Assembly: GCF_014926405.1 (NCBI RefSeq)
Contig: NZ_JACXXJ020000005.1
Location: 687,001 to 751,000 of the forward strand
Direction: 5' to 3'
DNA length: 64,000 bases
Source: Agrobacterium vitis
Lineage (GTDB): Bacteria > Pseudomonadota > Alphaproteobacteria > Rhizobiales > Rhizobiaceae
How positions within the stretch are numbered: the first letter of the stretch is position 1; each line of letters begins with the position of its first letter. Shown here piece by piece: positions 37,068-45,149 of this stretch. The position numbers and the translations under genes were made by a program. Under the pieces are notes generated by a model. The model saw nothing but the letters and a program-made list of their open reading frames with translations, searched no databases and was not told the origin of the DNA.

Positions 37068-37167
37068 AAAAAAAAGCACCCGCGAACGGATGCTTCAAGT
37101 GTGAAGGTCGTCAAACCTCCAGAGGGGAACAGCTACAAAAAACTACCAATGATAGTTTCTTCGCAAC
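37068..37167 (-). ncRNA. abcR2: Small regulatory RNA AbcR2 (alpha-r15 family)
   Basis: Transcribed from the minus strand. The promoter has TTGAAA (-35), an 18-base spacer and TATAAT (-10, complement of 37174-37179), giving a start near 37167. The transcript contains TGTTCCCCTCTGGAGG (complement of 37116-37131), an anti-Shine-Dalgarno element. It ends in the terminator AAGCATCCG-TTCG-CGGGTGCTT plus eight T (37068-37095). The core is shared with the copy at 37260-37375. AbcR RNAs are Hfq-dependent silencers of ABC-transporter mRNAs in Agrobacterium, Sinorhizobium and Brucella. The assignment of AbcR2 against AbcR1 follows order and sequence and could be swapped. Confidence 0.85.
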
Positions 37168-37173
37168 TATACA

Positions 37174-37206
37174 ATTATATAGATTAATCCTTAGAACTTT
37201 CAAGGG
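37174..37206 (-). promoter_or_regulatory. abcR2 promoter
   Basis: On the minus strand, TTGAAA and TATAAT with an 18-base spacer. This is close to the sigma-70 consensus and much better than the abcR1 promoter. VtlR/LsrB relatives are known activators of abcR2. Confidence 0.75.
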
Positions 37207-37259
37207 TGCGTGCAAAAGTTTGCTCCCCGTAAAAACGAGGACCCAAAAAGAAAAAAGCC

Positions 37260-37375
37260 AAAAAAAAGGGGCCACCGGATTACTCCAGGGCCCTTAAAGT
37301 GTGAAGGTTAAAAACCTCCAGAGGGGAACAGCTGGTGCGGTGGGAACTGGGAGGAAGCCACCGTGTGCATCAGCT
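37260..37375 (-). ncRNA. abcR1: Small regulatory RNA AbcR1 (alpha-r15 family)
   Basis: Minus-strand transcript of about 116 nucleotides. The promoter is TTGTTC, 17 bases, CATATC (complements of 37405-37410 and 37382-37387). Two C/U-rich target-pairing elements are present: CTTCCTCCCAGTTCCC (complement of 37342-37357) and TGTTCCCCTCTGGAGG (complement of 37315-37330). It ends in a GC-rich terminator near 37268-37297 followed by eight T. About 117 nt is the known size of Agrobacterium AbcR1. It sits directly downstream of lsrB/vtlR. Confidence 0.88.
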
Positions 37376-37410
37376 ATGAGCGATATGGTGGTTTTTTGTG
37401 CAGTGAACAA

Positions 37411-37556
37411 TGCTTTTTTGTGCATAGGAGGCATGCAAATGTCGCATGTCTGCTATTTGCGTCGCAATTGAAAAACGATTTGACGATGATTCGCGACCTT
37501 GCTGCGACTGCTCAGTAAGGCCTATGCATAGATGCGCATAAGACGATCTGACGGAT
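37411..37556. other. Gap between lsrB and abcR1
   Basis: No gene. It holds the region upstream of the abcR1 promoter. Repeated TTTTTTGTGCA-type motifs occur (37391 and 37414), possibly regulator contacts. Confidence 0.35.
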
Positions 37557-38474
37557 TCAAAAATTCCAGTTGCGCGCCTTGCTAACGATGAAGTCGCGGA
37601 AAACTTTTAGCTTGGCCGCATTTTTCATCTCGTCCGGATAGCAGAAATAGGTATCGAAGGACGGAACTTCGGCATTGATCGGCAACTGAATCAGTCCCGG
37701 ATCGCGTCCGACAATGTAATCGGGCATGCAGGCGACCCCTATGCCCAGCAGGCAGGCGCGCTTGATCGAGGTTTGGCTGTTGATTTGCAGATGGGGAATG
37801 CGGCGATTGTCGGAGGAGCGCCCGGCCACTTCCAGCCAGTTAACGTCAAGCAGGTAATTGGGCGCTGGTTCGCCAAAGCTGATGATCCGGTGGTTATCGA
37901 GATCCTCGATGGTCTGCGGCTCCCCATAGCGATTGATATAGGAGGGCGCGGCATAGACATGCATATGCACGGTAAACAGCTTGCGCTGGATCAGGTCCGA
38001 TTGCTGCGGCTGGCGCAACCGAATGGCGCAATCGGCGTGGCGCATGTTGACGTCCAGTTCCTCGTTGTCGAGGATCAGCTGGATCGACATATCAGGGTAA
38101 AGTTGCAGGAATTCCTGCACTTTGTCGGTCAACCAGCCCTGGCCAAGCCCGACCGTGGTGGTGACGCGCAGCTTGCCGCTCGGCTTTTCGGTGGTCTCAG
38201 TCAGCTGCATTTTCACTGTTTCCAGCTTCAGCAGCACGTCATGGGCGGTGCGATAGAGCAATTCGCCCTGTTCGGTCAGAATCAGGCCGCGGGCGTGGCG
38301 GTGAAACAGCTTCACCCCCACATCCTGCTCCAGCGCGCTCACCTGTCGGCTGATTGCCGATTGCGAGAGATGCAGCTTATCTGCCGCATGGGTAAAGGAC
38401 CCGGCTTCGGCTGCGGCATGGAAAATCCGCAGTTTGTCCCAATCCAGCGGTATATTGCTGCTGCCTCGCATCAT
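37557..38474 (-). CDS. lsrB: LysR regulator LsrB/VtlR
   Basis: A 305-residue LTTR matching LsrB of Sinorhizobium and VtlR of Brucella/Agrobacterium. The winged helix is IFHAAAEAGSFTHAADKLHL then SQSAISRQVSALEQDVGVKL. Cysteines at about 149, 241, 249 and 278 are in positions compatible with the redox-sensing cysteines of this group. The start at ATG 38474 is 4 bases after the trxB stop, so the two genes form an operon. Homologues control lipopolysaccharide and stress genes and activate abcR2, which lies just downstream here. A longer in-frame start overlaps trxB and is not needed. Confidence 0.93.
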   Translation of the reverse strand: MMRGSSNIPLDWDKLRIFHAAAEAGSFTHAADKLHLSQSAISRQVSALEQDVGVKLFHRHARGLILTEQGELLYRTAHDVLLKLETVKMQLTETTEKPSGKLRVTTTVGLGQGWLTDKVQEFLQLYPDMSIQLILDNEELDVNMRHADCAIRLRQPQQSDLIQRKLFTVHMHVYAAPSYINRYGEPQTIEDLDNHRIISFGEPAPNYLLDVNWLEVAGRSSDNRRIPHLQINSQTSIKRACLLGIGVACMPDYIVGRDPGLIQLPINAEVPSFDTYFCYPDEMKNAAKLKVFRDFIVSKARNWNF

Positions 38475-38478
38475 GCCC

Positions 38479-39453
38479 TCACCCCGCGGCCTGAGCCGGG
38501 ATAATCTCCGCGGCAAGATAACGTTCTGCCTCAAGGGCGGCCATACAGCCCATGCCGGCAGCAGTAATAGCCTGGCGGTAGATATCATCCGTCACGTCGC
38601 CGGCGGCAAAAATGCCGGGCACGTCGGTCGCGGTCGAATCCGGGGCGGTCCACAGATAGCCATTTGGCTTCAATTTCAGCTTGCCCGTGAACAGTTCCAC
38701 CGCCGGCGCATGGCCGATGGCGACGAAAACGCCGTCGATGGGAGTATCGGTAACGATGCCGCTGTCGAGGTTCTTCAGCCGCACGCCGGTGACGGAGGGC
38801 GGCATAGGCGGCTTGGCCGGGATGCCGGTGACTTCATCAATAACGGTGTTCCAGAGGACCTTGACATTATCCTTGGCAAACAGCCGCTCCTGCAAAATCT
38901 TCTCCGAGCGGAAACTGTCGCGGCGATGCACGACGGTGACGGTCTTGGCGATATGCGACAGGTAGAGGGATTCCTCGACCGCCGAATTGCCGCCGCCGAC
39001 CACGATCACATCCTTGTTGCGATAGAAAAACCCATCGCAGGTGGCGCAGGCCGAAACCCCGAAGCCCTGGAAATGCTGTTCGCTCTCAATGCCCAGCCAT
39101 TTCGCCTTGGCGCCAGTGCAGATGATCAGCGTATCAGCGGTCCAGACGGTGCCGGAATCGGTCTTGACGGTGAAGGGGCGGCGGGTGGTTTCCACCTCGG
39201 TCACCAGGTCGTTGACGATTTCCGTACCGACATGGGTGGCCTGTTTCAGCATCTCACCCATCAGCCAGGGGCCCTGGATCGGATCGGCAAAGCCGGGATA
39301 GTTTTCCACATCGGTGGTGATCATCAGCTGGCCACCCTGTTCCATGCCGGCGATCAACACCGGTTTCAGCATGGCGCGGGCTGCATAAATGGCGGCGGTA
39401 TAACCGGCGGGACCAGAGCCGATAATCAGCACTTTGGTATGGCGGGCGGACAT
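38479..39453 (-). CDS. trxB: Thioredoxin-disulfide reductase
   Basis: A 324-residue FAD enzyme reducing thioredoxin with NADPH. FAD motif KVLIIGSGPAGYTAAIYAAR is near residue 6, the redox-active pair is in SACATCDGFFYRNKDVIVVG (CATC, about 138-141), and the NADPH motif VVGGGNSAVEESLYLS follows. The C-terminus has GIFAAGDVTDDIYRQAITAA. ATG 39453 follows GGAAAG; the upstream in-frame extension is not conserved. Cotranscribed with lsrB. Confidence 0.97.
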   Translation of the reverse strand: MSARHTKVLIIGSGPAGYTAAIYAARAMLKPVLIAGMEQGGQLMITTDVENYPGFADPIQGPWLMGEMLKQATHVGTEIVNDLVTEVETTRRPFTVKTDSGTVWTADTLIICTGAKAKWLGIESEQHFQGFGVSACATCDGFFYRNKDVIVVGGGNSAVEESLYLSHIAKTVTVVHRRDSFRSEKILQERLFAKDNVKVLWNTVIDEVTGIPAKPPMPPSVTGVRLKNLDSGIVTDTPIDGVFVAIGHAPAVELFTGKLKLKPNGYLWTAPDSTATDVPGIFAAGDVTDDIYRQAITAAGMGCMAALEAERYLAAEIIPAQAAG

Positions 39454-39685
39454 GGTCTTTCCTTTCCGTGGCGAGGGACGTGTGGTGTGCGGCATATAGG
39501 ATGCCTGCCTCGCCTTTTCTTCATTTCATTTATGAAGGCTCCATGCATTTATTCAAGGGCAGCTCTGCGTTTATAACAGGGCAATTCCATCCACCGTAAT
39601 TTTACTGCGGCAAACGGACATTTTCTTGCGTTGGAACCCGGTCAGGGTCATAAGCGCGCATGGAGTTTGATAAAAGGGTGACCGC

Positions 39686-40153
39686 GTGTTTCGCGCTGAT
39701 TTGGATGCCATCGACATCAAAATTCTAAGAGAGCTGCAACGCGACGGTCGGATGACCAATGTCGAGCTTTCGGAGCGCGTCGGTATTTCCGCACCGCCCT
39801 GCCTCCGCCGGGTGCGCAAGCTGGAAGATTCTGGCATTATTCAAGGCTATCATGCGGCTTTAAGCGGCCCCAAACTGGGCTTCGATCTGGTTGCCTTCTG
39901 CATGGTAGGCCTGAAACATCAGTCGGAAGCCAATCTGAAGAGCTTCGCCGCTGCCACCGAACAATGGCCGCTCGTGCGCCAGGCCTGGATGGTGAATGGC
40001 GAAAGCGATTTCCTGCTGCACTGCGTGGCCGAAAACCTCACCAGTTTCCAGGATTTCGTCATCGAGACGCTGACGGCCAATAGCCATGTCGATACGGTGA
40101 AAACCCTGTTGACGATCCGGCAGATCAAGCGGCTGGGTCTGGTGGATATTTGA
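39686..40153 (+). CDS. Lrp/AsnC-family transcriptional regulator
   Basis: A 155-residue Lrp-type regulator. The N-terminal helix-turn-helix is DAIDIKILRELQRDGRMTNV then LSERVGISAPPCLRRVRKLE (residues about 7-48). The C-terminal RAM domain binds amino acids. The start is GTG 39686 with AAGGGTG upstream. It is divergent from trxB; this neighbour pair is common in rhizobia. Target genes are not shown by the window. Confidence 0.93.
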   Translation: MFRADLDAIDIKILRELQRDGRMTNVELSERVGISAPPCLRRVRKLEDSGIIQGYHAALSGPKLGFDLVAFCMVGLKHQSEANLKSFAAATEQWPLVRQAWMVNGESDFLLHCVAENLTSFQDFVIETLTANSHVDTVKTLLTIRQIKRLGLVDI

Positions 40154-40210
40154 TGCTGGTGGATATTTGATTGCGCCTTGCCGCAAAATCATCGTCCATG
40201 ATTCGCGTTG

Positions 40211-41203
40211 TTATCTCTCAAGACTTGATGTGGGCTTGAGCAGGCCAATGATCTGGTCGATCAGCGCATCGACCGAGTAGAGCGCCATGACATGCGGCGA
40301 GATTTCGACGAAGGGCGCCTTGCAGAAATCCTCTATTCCTTCCAGGCCCTGTGGGCGGTTTGAATGCTCACCGAGAATGAAGACATTGTCTGGATGATAA
40401 AATTCCTCGTCGCGCACAGACCGATTGTTGGTCATGAGCTTGCGTCCGTAGAGAGCGGCTTCCAGCGGTCGCAGCGTTAAGCCCTTCTGGCCGTCCTGGA
40501 CGATATCAATGATGCAGCGTGCGGCAAGATTTTCGGCGAGATAGGCGGGATAGGGCTTATTGACCGGTTTCTTGGCGAGACGTTCGGTCAGTGTCTTGCG
40601 GTGTTTTTTCACCTCGGTGAAGCGGATAGACGTGCTAAAGCCCTTTTGTGTCAACTGATCGCTGAGTGTCTCTATCAGATCCTTGCGTCCCTTGTCCTTG
40701 CCCAGAAAGGCGAAGTCGTAGACTGGAGTGACCGAGCGGACACCGTCTACCGCGGCGATAAATTGCCTGTAGAATTCAAAGCCGTAGCGCTCGCAATCGG
40801 CCTGGTCGAAGGACAGAACCGGATAGCCGGCGGCATGAAGATCGCGCAGCAGAGGTCCCATGCCGTTCTTTGTGGCAATTGGATTGCGCACGACCACGGC
40901 AATAGAGGCCCTGGGGCGCGTGCGGTGAAGATAATCCACGATCTCCTCGCGCTCGTTGACGATGAACAAGGCGTCGGGATGGCGGGCAATATGATCCGTG
41001 AGTATCCTCTCGTAAACGTATTTCCGGCAGAAGCGCGGCAGGACCTTGAAGATCAGCTGACGGCGCGCTTGCTGTTTGACGTTGACGACTTCGACATTAA
41101 AGCGCGTGGTATCGGCCTTGGTCCAGAAATAGTCTTCATAATCTGCCCAGAAGCCAATGCATACGACTTTCAGTCGCGCGTGGTGTAAGGGGGCAGATAT
41201 CAC
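40211..41203 (-). CDS. Glycosyltransferase-like protein, surface polysaccharide type
   Basis: A 330-residue protein resembling capsule or LPS-associated GT-B-like proteins. Characteristic segments are YDFAFLGKDKGRKDLIETL (about residues 163-181) and CIIDIVQDGQKGLTLRPLEA then ALYGRKLMTNNRSVRDEEFY (about 232-270). These look like the nucleotide-sugar binding half of such enzymes. No signal peptide. Substrate is unknown. It lies upstream of the region containing a sulfotransferase and other glycosyltransferases, on the minus strand. A hairpin repeat (41285-41401) separates it from the sulfotransferase gene. Confidence 0.65.
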   Translation of the reverse strand: MISAPLHHARLKVVCIGFWADYEDYFWTKADTTRFNVEVVNVKQQARRQLIFKVLPRFCRKYVYERILTDHIARHPDALFIVNEREEIVDYLHRTRPRASIAVVVRNPIATKNGMGPLLRDLHAAGYPVLSFDQADCERYGFEFYRQFIAAVDGVRSVTPVYDFAFLGKDKGRKDLIETLSDQLTQKGFSTSIRFTEVKKHRKTLTERLAKKPVNKPYPAYLAENLAARCIIDIVQDGQKGLTLRPLEAALYGRKLMTNNRSVRDEEFYHPDNVFILGEHSNRPQGLEGIEDFCKAPFVEISPHVMALYSVDALIDQIIGLLKPTSSLER

Positions 41204-41284
41204 GTTTGGCTCCTCGAAATCCGACGCTGTTCTGCTTACGGTCAGCGCCCTGATTTTATCTCAAACAGATTTTCTACGAAGAGT

Positions 41285-41401
41285 CATTGAAAATGATCGC
41301 GTCTATCATTTTTGCAAATATCTCAAGCGATGCAAGCGTTTGAGATATTTGCATGCCTTCACGGCGAGGACGCGGCTCACATTTTCGGGAGTGGGTATCA
41401 G
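41285..41401. repeat. Hairpin repeat element, copy B
   Basis: Contains TGCAAATATCTCAA / TTGAGATATTTGCA (41313-41353, 14 bp, 13-base loop), preceded by CATTGAAAATG and followed by GCCTTCACGGCGAGGACGCG and GGGTATCAGG. It aligns with 32876-32990. The stem base changes relative to copy A are paired, so structure is conserved. The sulfotransferase stop codon lies in its right edge. Confidence 0.8.
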
Positions 41402-42012
41402 GAGCCGAATGTATAGTTGAACACGCGGATTTCCTCCTGGAAATGGGCCTCAACAAAGGCTCTGGTTTCCTCATCGAAATAGCGGGTATAATTGCCGCGT
41501 TTCGAGCTGTTTTTCTTCGGCACCGGGCTGGTCAGACGCAGTCTTTCCATCAAGGTCGGCTTCAATCCGATCCGTTTGCGGATATGGCGGAAATCCGAAT
41601 TGATGTTTTCGATCTTTCCGATGAAGTCGCAGCCGGATAACCAGAATAGCTGCGAGCGGCGTTGAAGAGGGGGCAGGATTTCATCCGGCCAATGTTCGTC
41701 ATGCCGCGAATAATATTCATCTTCAAGCAGCCAGGCTTTGAAGCCGATATCGCGAATATGCTGTTGATAATCGGGGCACTCATAGGCTTGTAGCCGTTTC
41801 TGGCAAAGAAACGAGTAAAGGGATACCATTCGGTCCCATGGGTTTCGAACGAAGCCGAAGCTGAAACGCTTGTCGATGCCGAAATTGGCGAGCTTCGTGT
41901 ACGGCGTATGGGTCGGAACCCCTTGCGTCTCGCCACCCAGCACCCTGGTGATGGATCTCCCGGCGGATTTCGGAACATGTACAAAGACAAAGTTTGGCGC
42001 AACGACCGTCAT
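41398..42012 (-). CDS. Sulfotransferase (family 2 type)
   Basis: A 204-residue single-domain sulfotransferase of the carbohydrate type. The 5'-phosphosulfate loop is FVHVPKSAGRSITRVLG (residues about 9-25) and the 3'-phosphate contact is FGFVRNPWDRMVSLYSF (about 53-69). The C-terminus has NYTRYFDEETRAFVEAHFQE. It would transfer sulfate from PAPS to a sugar or lipid acceptor. ATG 42012 follows GGGGGG. No PAPS synthesis genes (cysDNC) are nearby. The neighbours suggest a surface polysaccharide substrate. Confidence 0.87.
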   Translation of the reverse strand: MTVVAPNFVFVHVPKSAGRSITRVLGGETQGVPTHTPYTKLANFGIDKRFSFGFVRNPWDRMVSLYSFLCQKRLQAYECPDYQQHIRDIGFKAWLLEDEYYSRHDEHWPDEILPPLQRRSQLFWLSGCDFIGKIENINSDFRHIRKRIGLKPTLMERLRLTSPVPKKNSSKRGNYTRYFDEETRAFVEAHFQEEIRVFNYTFGS

Positions 42013-42499
42013 GGTCCCCCCTTTTGAAGTGATAGCGCTGTCCCAGCGCCTCAACATCCATACATTTTCTCAAATGCATGATGCTGTAATGTTCCCAATC
42101 TGCTGCGCGATTCCTGATGCCGTATACCGGCACAACAATCCCGCATCGATAGAGGGATCAAGTTCATCTTGATCCCAACATCTGACGTTATCCGCTTTGC
42201 GCCAGATGCGGCGCTTGGAGGATAGAATGCTCTGATATTGTAGTAACCAATAAGTTACTGATTCGCGCCAGGGTTTTTTAAAAAAATCACAAGTTCGTCC
42301 GGGGCTGGGAAGGCCTGTTCAAAAATACGGGTGTATCCGCGTTTCTTTTCAGGGAAAACTGGGAGAAATCGCGGTTGTCCAGTGAATACAAACACGAATT
42401 GATTGGTCCCGTGACAATCACGGGTTTATGATCAGTAGTTTGGAATCCCGGTACTTTACAGCCTGGAGATTGCCGTGTGACGGGCAAGAGGACACCGAA
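42013..42499. other. Intergenic leader with three small hairpins
   Basis: 487 bases between the divergent sulfotransferase and glycosyltransferase-like genes. It contains GGGATCAAG / CTTGATCCC (42154-42176), AGTAAC / GTTACT near 42241-42258, and CCCGTGA / TCACGGG (42408-42424) followed by TTTATG. The last one is about 75 bases before the next start and could be a leader hairpin. No gene is supported. Confidence 0.6.
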
Positions 42500-43537
42500 A
42501 TGCAGGTATCTGATGCGATAAACGTCAATGTGTTTCGGGCAACCAAGAAGGAATTCCCCTTCGAGGCCTTTGCGAAACATTCTCATCCGTCTCTTCGCGT
42601 GTCGCTCGTGGAGGACGCGAGCTATAAACCCTGCGACGTCGCCGTGATCTTCGGATCTTTCGGACGTGACTCGACGCCGGTCCATGCCTTGCGCACCGCT
42701 ATTGCCGTTCAGCATAAGGGGCCGTTGCTGACGGTCGAAGTCGGCTTCTGGGGGCGTGAGACCAGCAAGCGATCGTTTAACTGGTATCATACCCTGCTTG
42801 GACATCGCCGCAGCCTGTATAAATTCAAGCATAATTTCTACCGGATCGCCCTTGACGGTTCCCTGCCCGGCGAGGGTGATTTCTGTAATGCCAATAGCCC
42901 GCCGGACCGCTGGGAACAGCAAAGTGCTGCGCTGAATATTCGGCTGAAGCCCTATCGCAGTGCTGGTGAGCATGTGTTGATCATCGGGCAGATTCCCGGA
43001 GACGCGGCCATGCGTGGCATGGATGTTCGGCAGTGGTTGGTGGCAACCGCTCGCCACGTGCGCAGGCTGACGGATCGGCCCATCATCGTGCGGCCACATC
43101 CGGGCATGAAAAACGAGGATTTCGCGGCGCTGGAGGCAGAGCTTGCGACAGTTTCCGGCCTGCACCTTTCCGGGCTATCGTCCCTCACCGTTGTCGATGA
43201 GCTGGCGCGGGCGCATTGCACCATATGCTATTCCTCGTCTTTTTCGCTGGATTCCCTGCTGCAAGGCGTGCCGGTCATCACGCTATCACGCTTCAATATC
43301 GCCGCGCCGATTTGCTCCAAACAGATCGAGGATGTGGTCGATCCGCCTTTGCCGGAACGCGAGCAACTTTTCTATGATATCGCTTATGCCCACTGGACGC
43401 TGGACGAAATCCGCGCCGGAGATGTGTTGAAACGGTTTGCACCTATTCTCGCCATGCGGTGCGCCAACATTAGCCGTCAGGCGCGCCATAGTCTTGCCCA
43501 TTCCGTTCTGCCTGGTTTTCAGCTACAGGGACTGTGA
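42500..43537 (+). CDS. Capsule/polysaccharide glycosyltransferase-like protein
   Basis: A 345-residue protein with features of capsular polysaccharide transferases of the KpsC/CPS type. HVLIIGQIPGDAAMRGMDVR is near residue 162, then RPIIVRPHPGMKNEDFAALE. Further on are HCTICYSSSFSLDSLLQGVP and VITLSRFNIAAP, the usual nucleotide-sugar site pattern with a conserved Ser/Gly pair. The start ATG 42500 follows GAGG by 7 bases; a longer frame begins at 42428 but lacks a ribosome site. Acceptor and sugar are unknown. Confidence 0.75.
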   Translation: MQVSDAINVNVFRATKKEFPFEAFAKHSHPSLRVSLVEDASYKPCDVAVIFGSFGRDSTPVHALRTAIAVQHKGPLLTVEVGFWGRETSKRSFNWYHTLLGHRRSLYKFKHNFYRIALDGSLPGEGDFCNANSPPDRWEQQSAALNIRLKPYRSAGEHVLIIGQIPGDAAMRGMDVRQWLVATARHVRRLTDRPIIVRPHPGMKNEDFAALEAELATVSGLHLSGLSSLTVVDELARAHCTICYSSSFSLDSLLQGVPVITLSRFNIAAPICSKQIEDVVDPPLPEREQLFYDIAYAHWTLDEIRAGDVLKRFAPILAMRCANISRQARHSLAHSVLPGFQLQGL

Positions 43538-43605
43538 CGCGCCTTGTTGCGCTTTGTGTGGCTGCCCCGCATCAGGCTGCCGCGACCTTCGTGACAGGAT
43601 AGGGC

Positions 43606-44358
43606 ATGTTCGGCAAGAAAACCCGACCTCGCAAGAAAACCCGGCTTGAGCGGTTCTTTTCCCTTAACCAGCATCGCAAGCGCTGGGGCGCGGCGCGCTA
43701 TGCTGAGGGGGATCTGGATTACCAGGCACTCAAACATCAAATGGTCGAAGGTGACACTGCGCAGCAGACGCGCGGCTCGGAAAAATCGCTCGATCTGCAT
43801 CTGGAAAACCTGCGGAGGGAGTTTGCGGGCCAGCCGGAACTGCTCTGGCATCATGCCCGGCTGATCGTGCTGCTGCGCCGGGAATTCCAGGTGGAGCAGA
43901 CATTTGTGCAATTGCAGGCACTGTGGGAGGCGGAGGCTGATTTCCTCTGCGAAAACCTCAATCTGCGTTGGCTGGTTTCGGCTGCTGACAGTTTTGTCGA
44001 TCATCACCCGGATGCCGGGGAGCGGGCAAGAGCCATGCTGGTGTCGCTGCTGGTCAATACGGTGAAAATCTATGAGACCGAGCGGGTGCTGGCGACAGCT
44101 TCGGCACCGGCCGACGCGCAGAAGCTGGAGCGGCTGCAATCCGAGCTGATTCCGCTGTTTTCCGGCCTGTCCTGCTTTACCATCGGCACTGACGATACCC
44201 TGCGCAACATGCGCTGGCGGCTGGACGGATTGATGGCGCAAGGCCCTGTTGGACTGATGCTGAAAACCGTCTTCGACCGGTTGCAGGTGGAAGATACCGC
44301 CTTTTCCCGCCTCAAGGCGCAGCACCACCGGGGGCGGACGGGCTGGTGGTCTGAGTGA
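43606..44358 (+). CDS. Hypothetical helical protein in the polysaccharide region
   Basis: A 250-residue protein of no family I recognise. The first 30 residues are very basic (GKKTRPRKKTRLERFF); the rest is predicted mainly helical (LDLHLENLRREFAGQPELLW, VEQTFVQLQALWEAEADFL). No signal or TM segment. It overlaps the convergent GT25 gene by 47 bases at the 3' end. A role in the neighbouring polysaccharide genes is inferred from position only. Confidence 0.7.
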   Translation: MFGKKTRPRKKTRLERFFSLNQHRKRWGAARYAEGDLDYQALKHQMVEGDTAQQTRGSEKSLDLHLENLRREFAGQPELLWHHARLIVLLRREFQVEQTFVQLQALWEAEADFLCENLNLRWLVSAADSFVDHHPDAGERARAMLVSLLVNTVKIYETERVLATASAPADAQKLERLQSELIPLFSGLSCFTIGTDDTLRNMRWRLDGLMAQGPVGLMLKTVFDRLQVEDTAFSRLKAQHHRGRTGWWSE

Positions 44359-45139
44359 CCGCCAAGCTCTTCAGATAGTCGAAATCCTCGCGCCGGACCG
44401 GCACCTGCCGCCGCTGCGCATTCTGGCTGTGGCAAAGCTGACGCAGGCCCATTCGCAACTGGGCCTTGATTCGCCTGAGCCGAAAGGCGAGAGCAGGGCG
44501 CTGCTTTTCTGATTGAGCGGGGGAAATCGAAGACTGCGTTTCGATTGGTTCGGGCAGGCCATAGGGCGCGCAGCGGTCCAGTTGCACGGCCAGAGCCGGA
44601 TCGGCCTGGAAAGAGGCAAGCTCATAGGCCGCGCAGATCACCGCATCGGCAATGGCGCCGTGGCGCGAGCTGCGCTGGAGAAGCTTGGCGGCTCCCGTTG
44701 GCCAGAGAATATAGGCCGCAGCCCCGGAACGATCCTGATAGAGCCGGCGCAGTGACAGATCGGAGAAGTTGGCGCGAGCGACAAGTTTTTTGCGGCTGCG
44801 CGTTTCCAGCGTCACATGGTCGAGATCGGTTCGATGGCGCAGTGCTTCCAGAAGAGCAGGCACCTTATCGGACAGAACCGCATCGTCTTCCAGCACCAAC
44901 ACGGGGTTTGCGCCTGCGACAATGGTCTCCCAGATCTGGCGATGGCTGAGCAGGCAGGCCCGTTCCGCAGGGCGAATCGGTCTTTCCCAACCGCTCCAAT
45001 AGGCCTCGTCCAGCTCGGGAAGATGGTCGGCATCCAAGGCTGCTATGCGGGTGAAGGCTAGCCCAAGTGCCTGCATCTGCGCTTGCTGGAAGGCTAGCCG
45101 CTCACGGGCACGGTCGAGATTGATGATCATCACCTGCAT
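44312..45139 (-). CDS. Glycosyltransferase family 25 (LPS biosynthesis)
   Basis: A 275-residue GT25 enzyme of the LPS galactosyl/glucosyltransferase type. Motifs are MIINLDRARERLAFQQAQMQ at the N-terminus, ACLLSHRQIWETIVAGANP and VLVLEDDAVLSD (acidic EDD metal site, about residues 85-96). The C-terminal third is basic and of low similarity. ATG 45139 follows the lpcC stop by 10 bases, with a weak ribosome site. Likely cotranscribed with lpcC. The 3' end overlaps the convergent hypothetical gene. Confidence 0.88.
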   Translation of the reverse strand: MQVMIINLDRARERLAFQQAQMQALGLAFTRIAALDADHLPELDEAYWSGWERPIRPAERACLLSHRQIWETIVAGANPVLVLEDDAVLSDKVPALLEALRHRTDLDHVTLETRSRKKLVARANFSDLSLRRLYQDRSGAAAYILWPTGAAKLLQRSSRHGAIADAVICAAYELASFQADPALAVQLDRCAPYGLPEPIETQSSISPAQSEKQRPALAFRLRRIKAQLRMGLRQLCHSQNAQRRQVPVRREDFDYLKSLAVTQTTSPSAPGGAAP

Positions 45140-45149
45140 GGCGTCGGCT

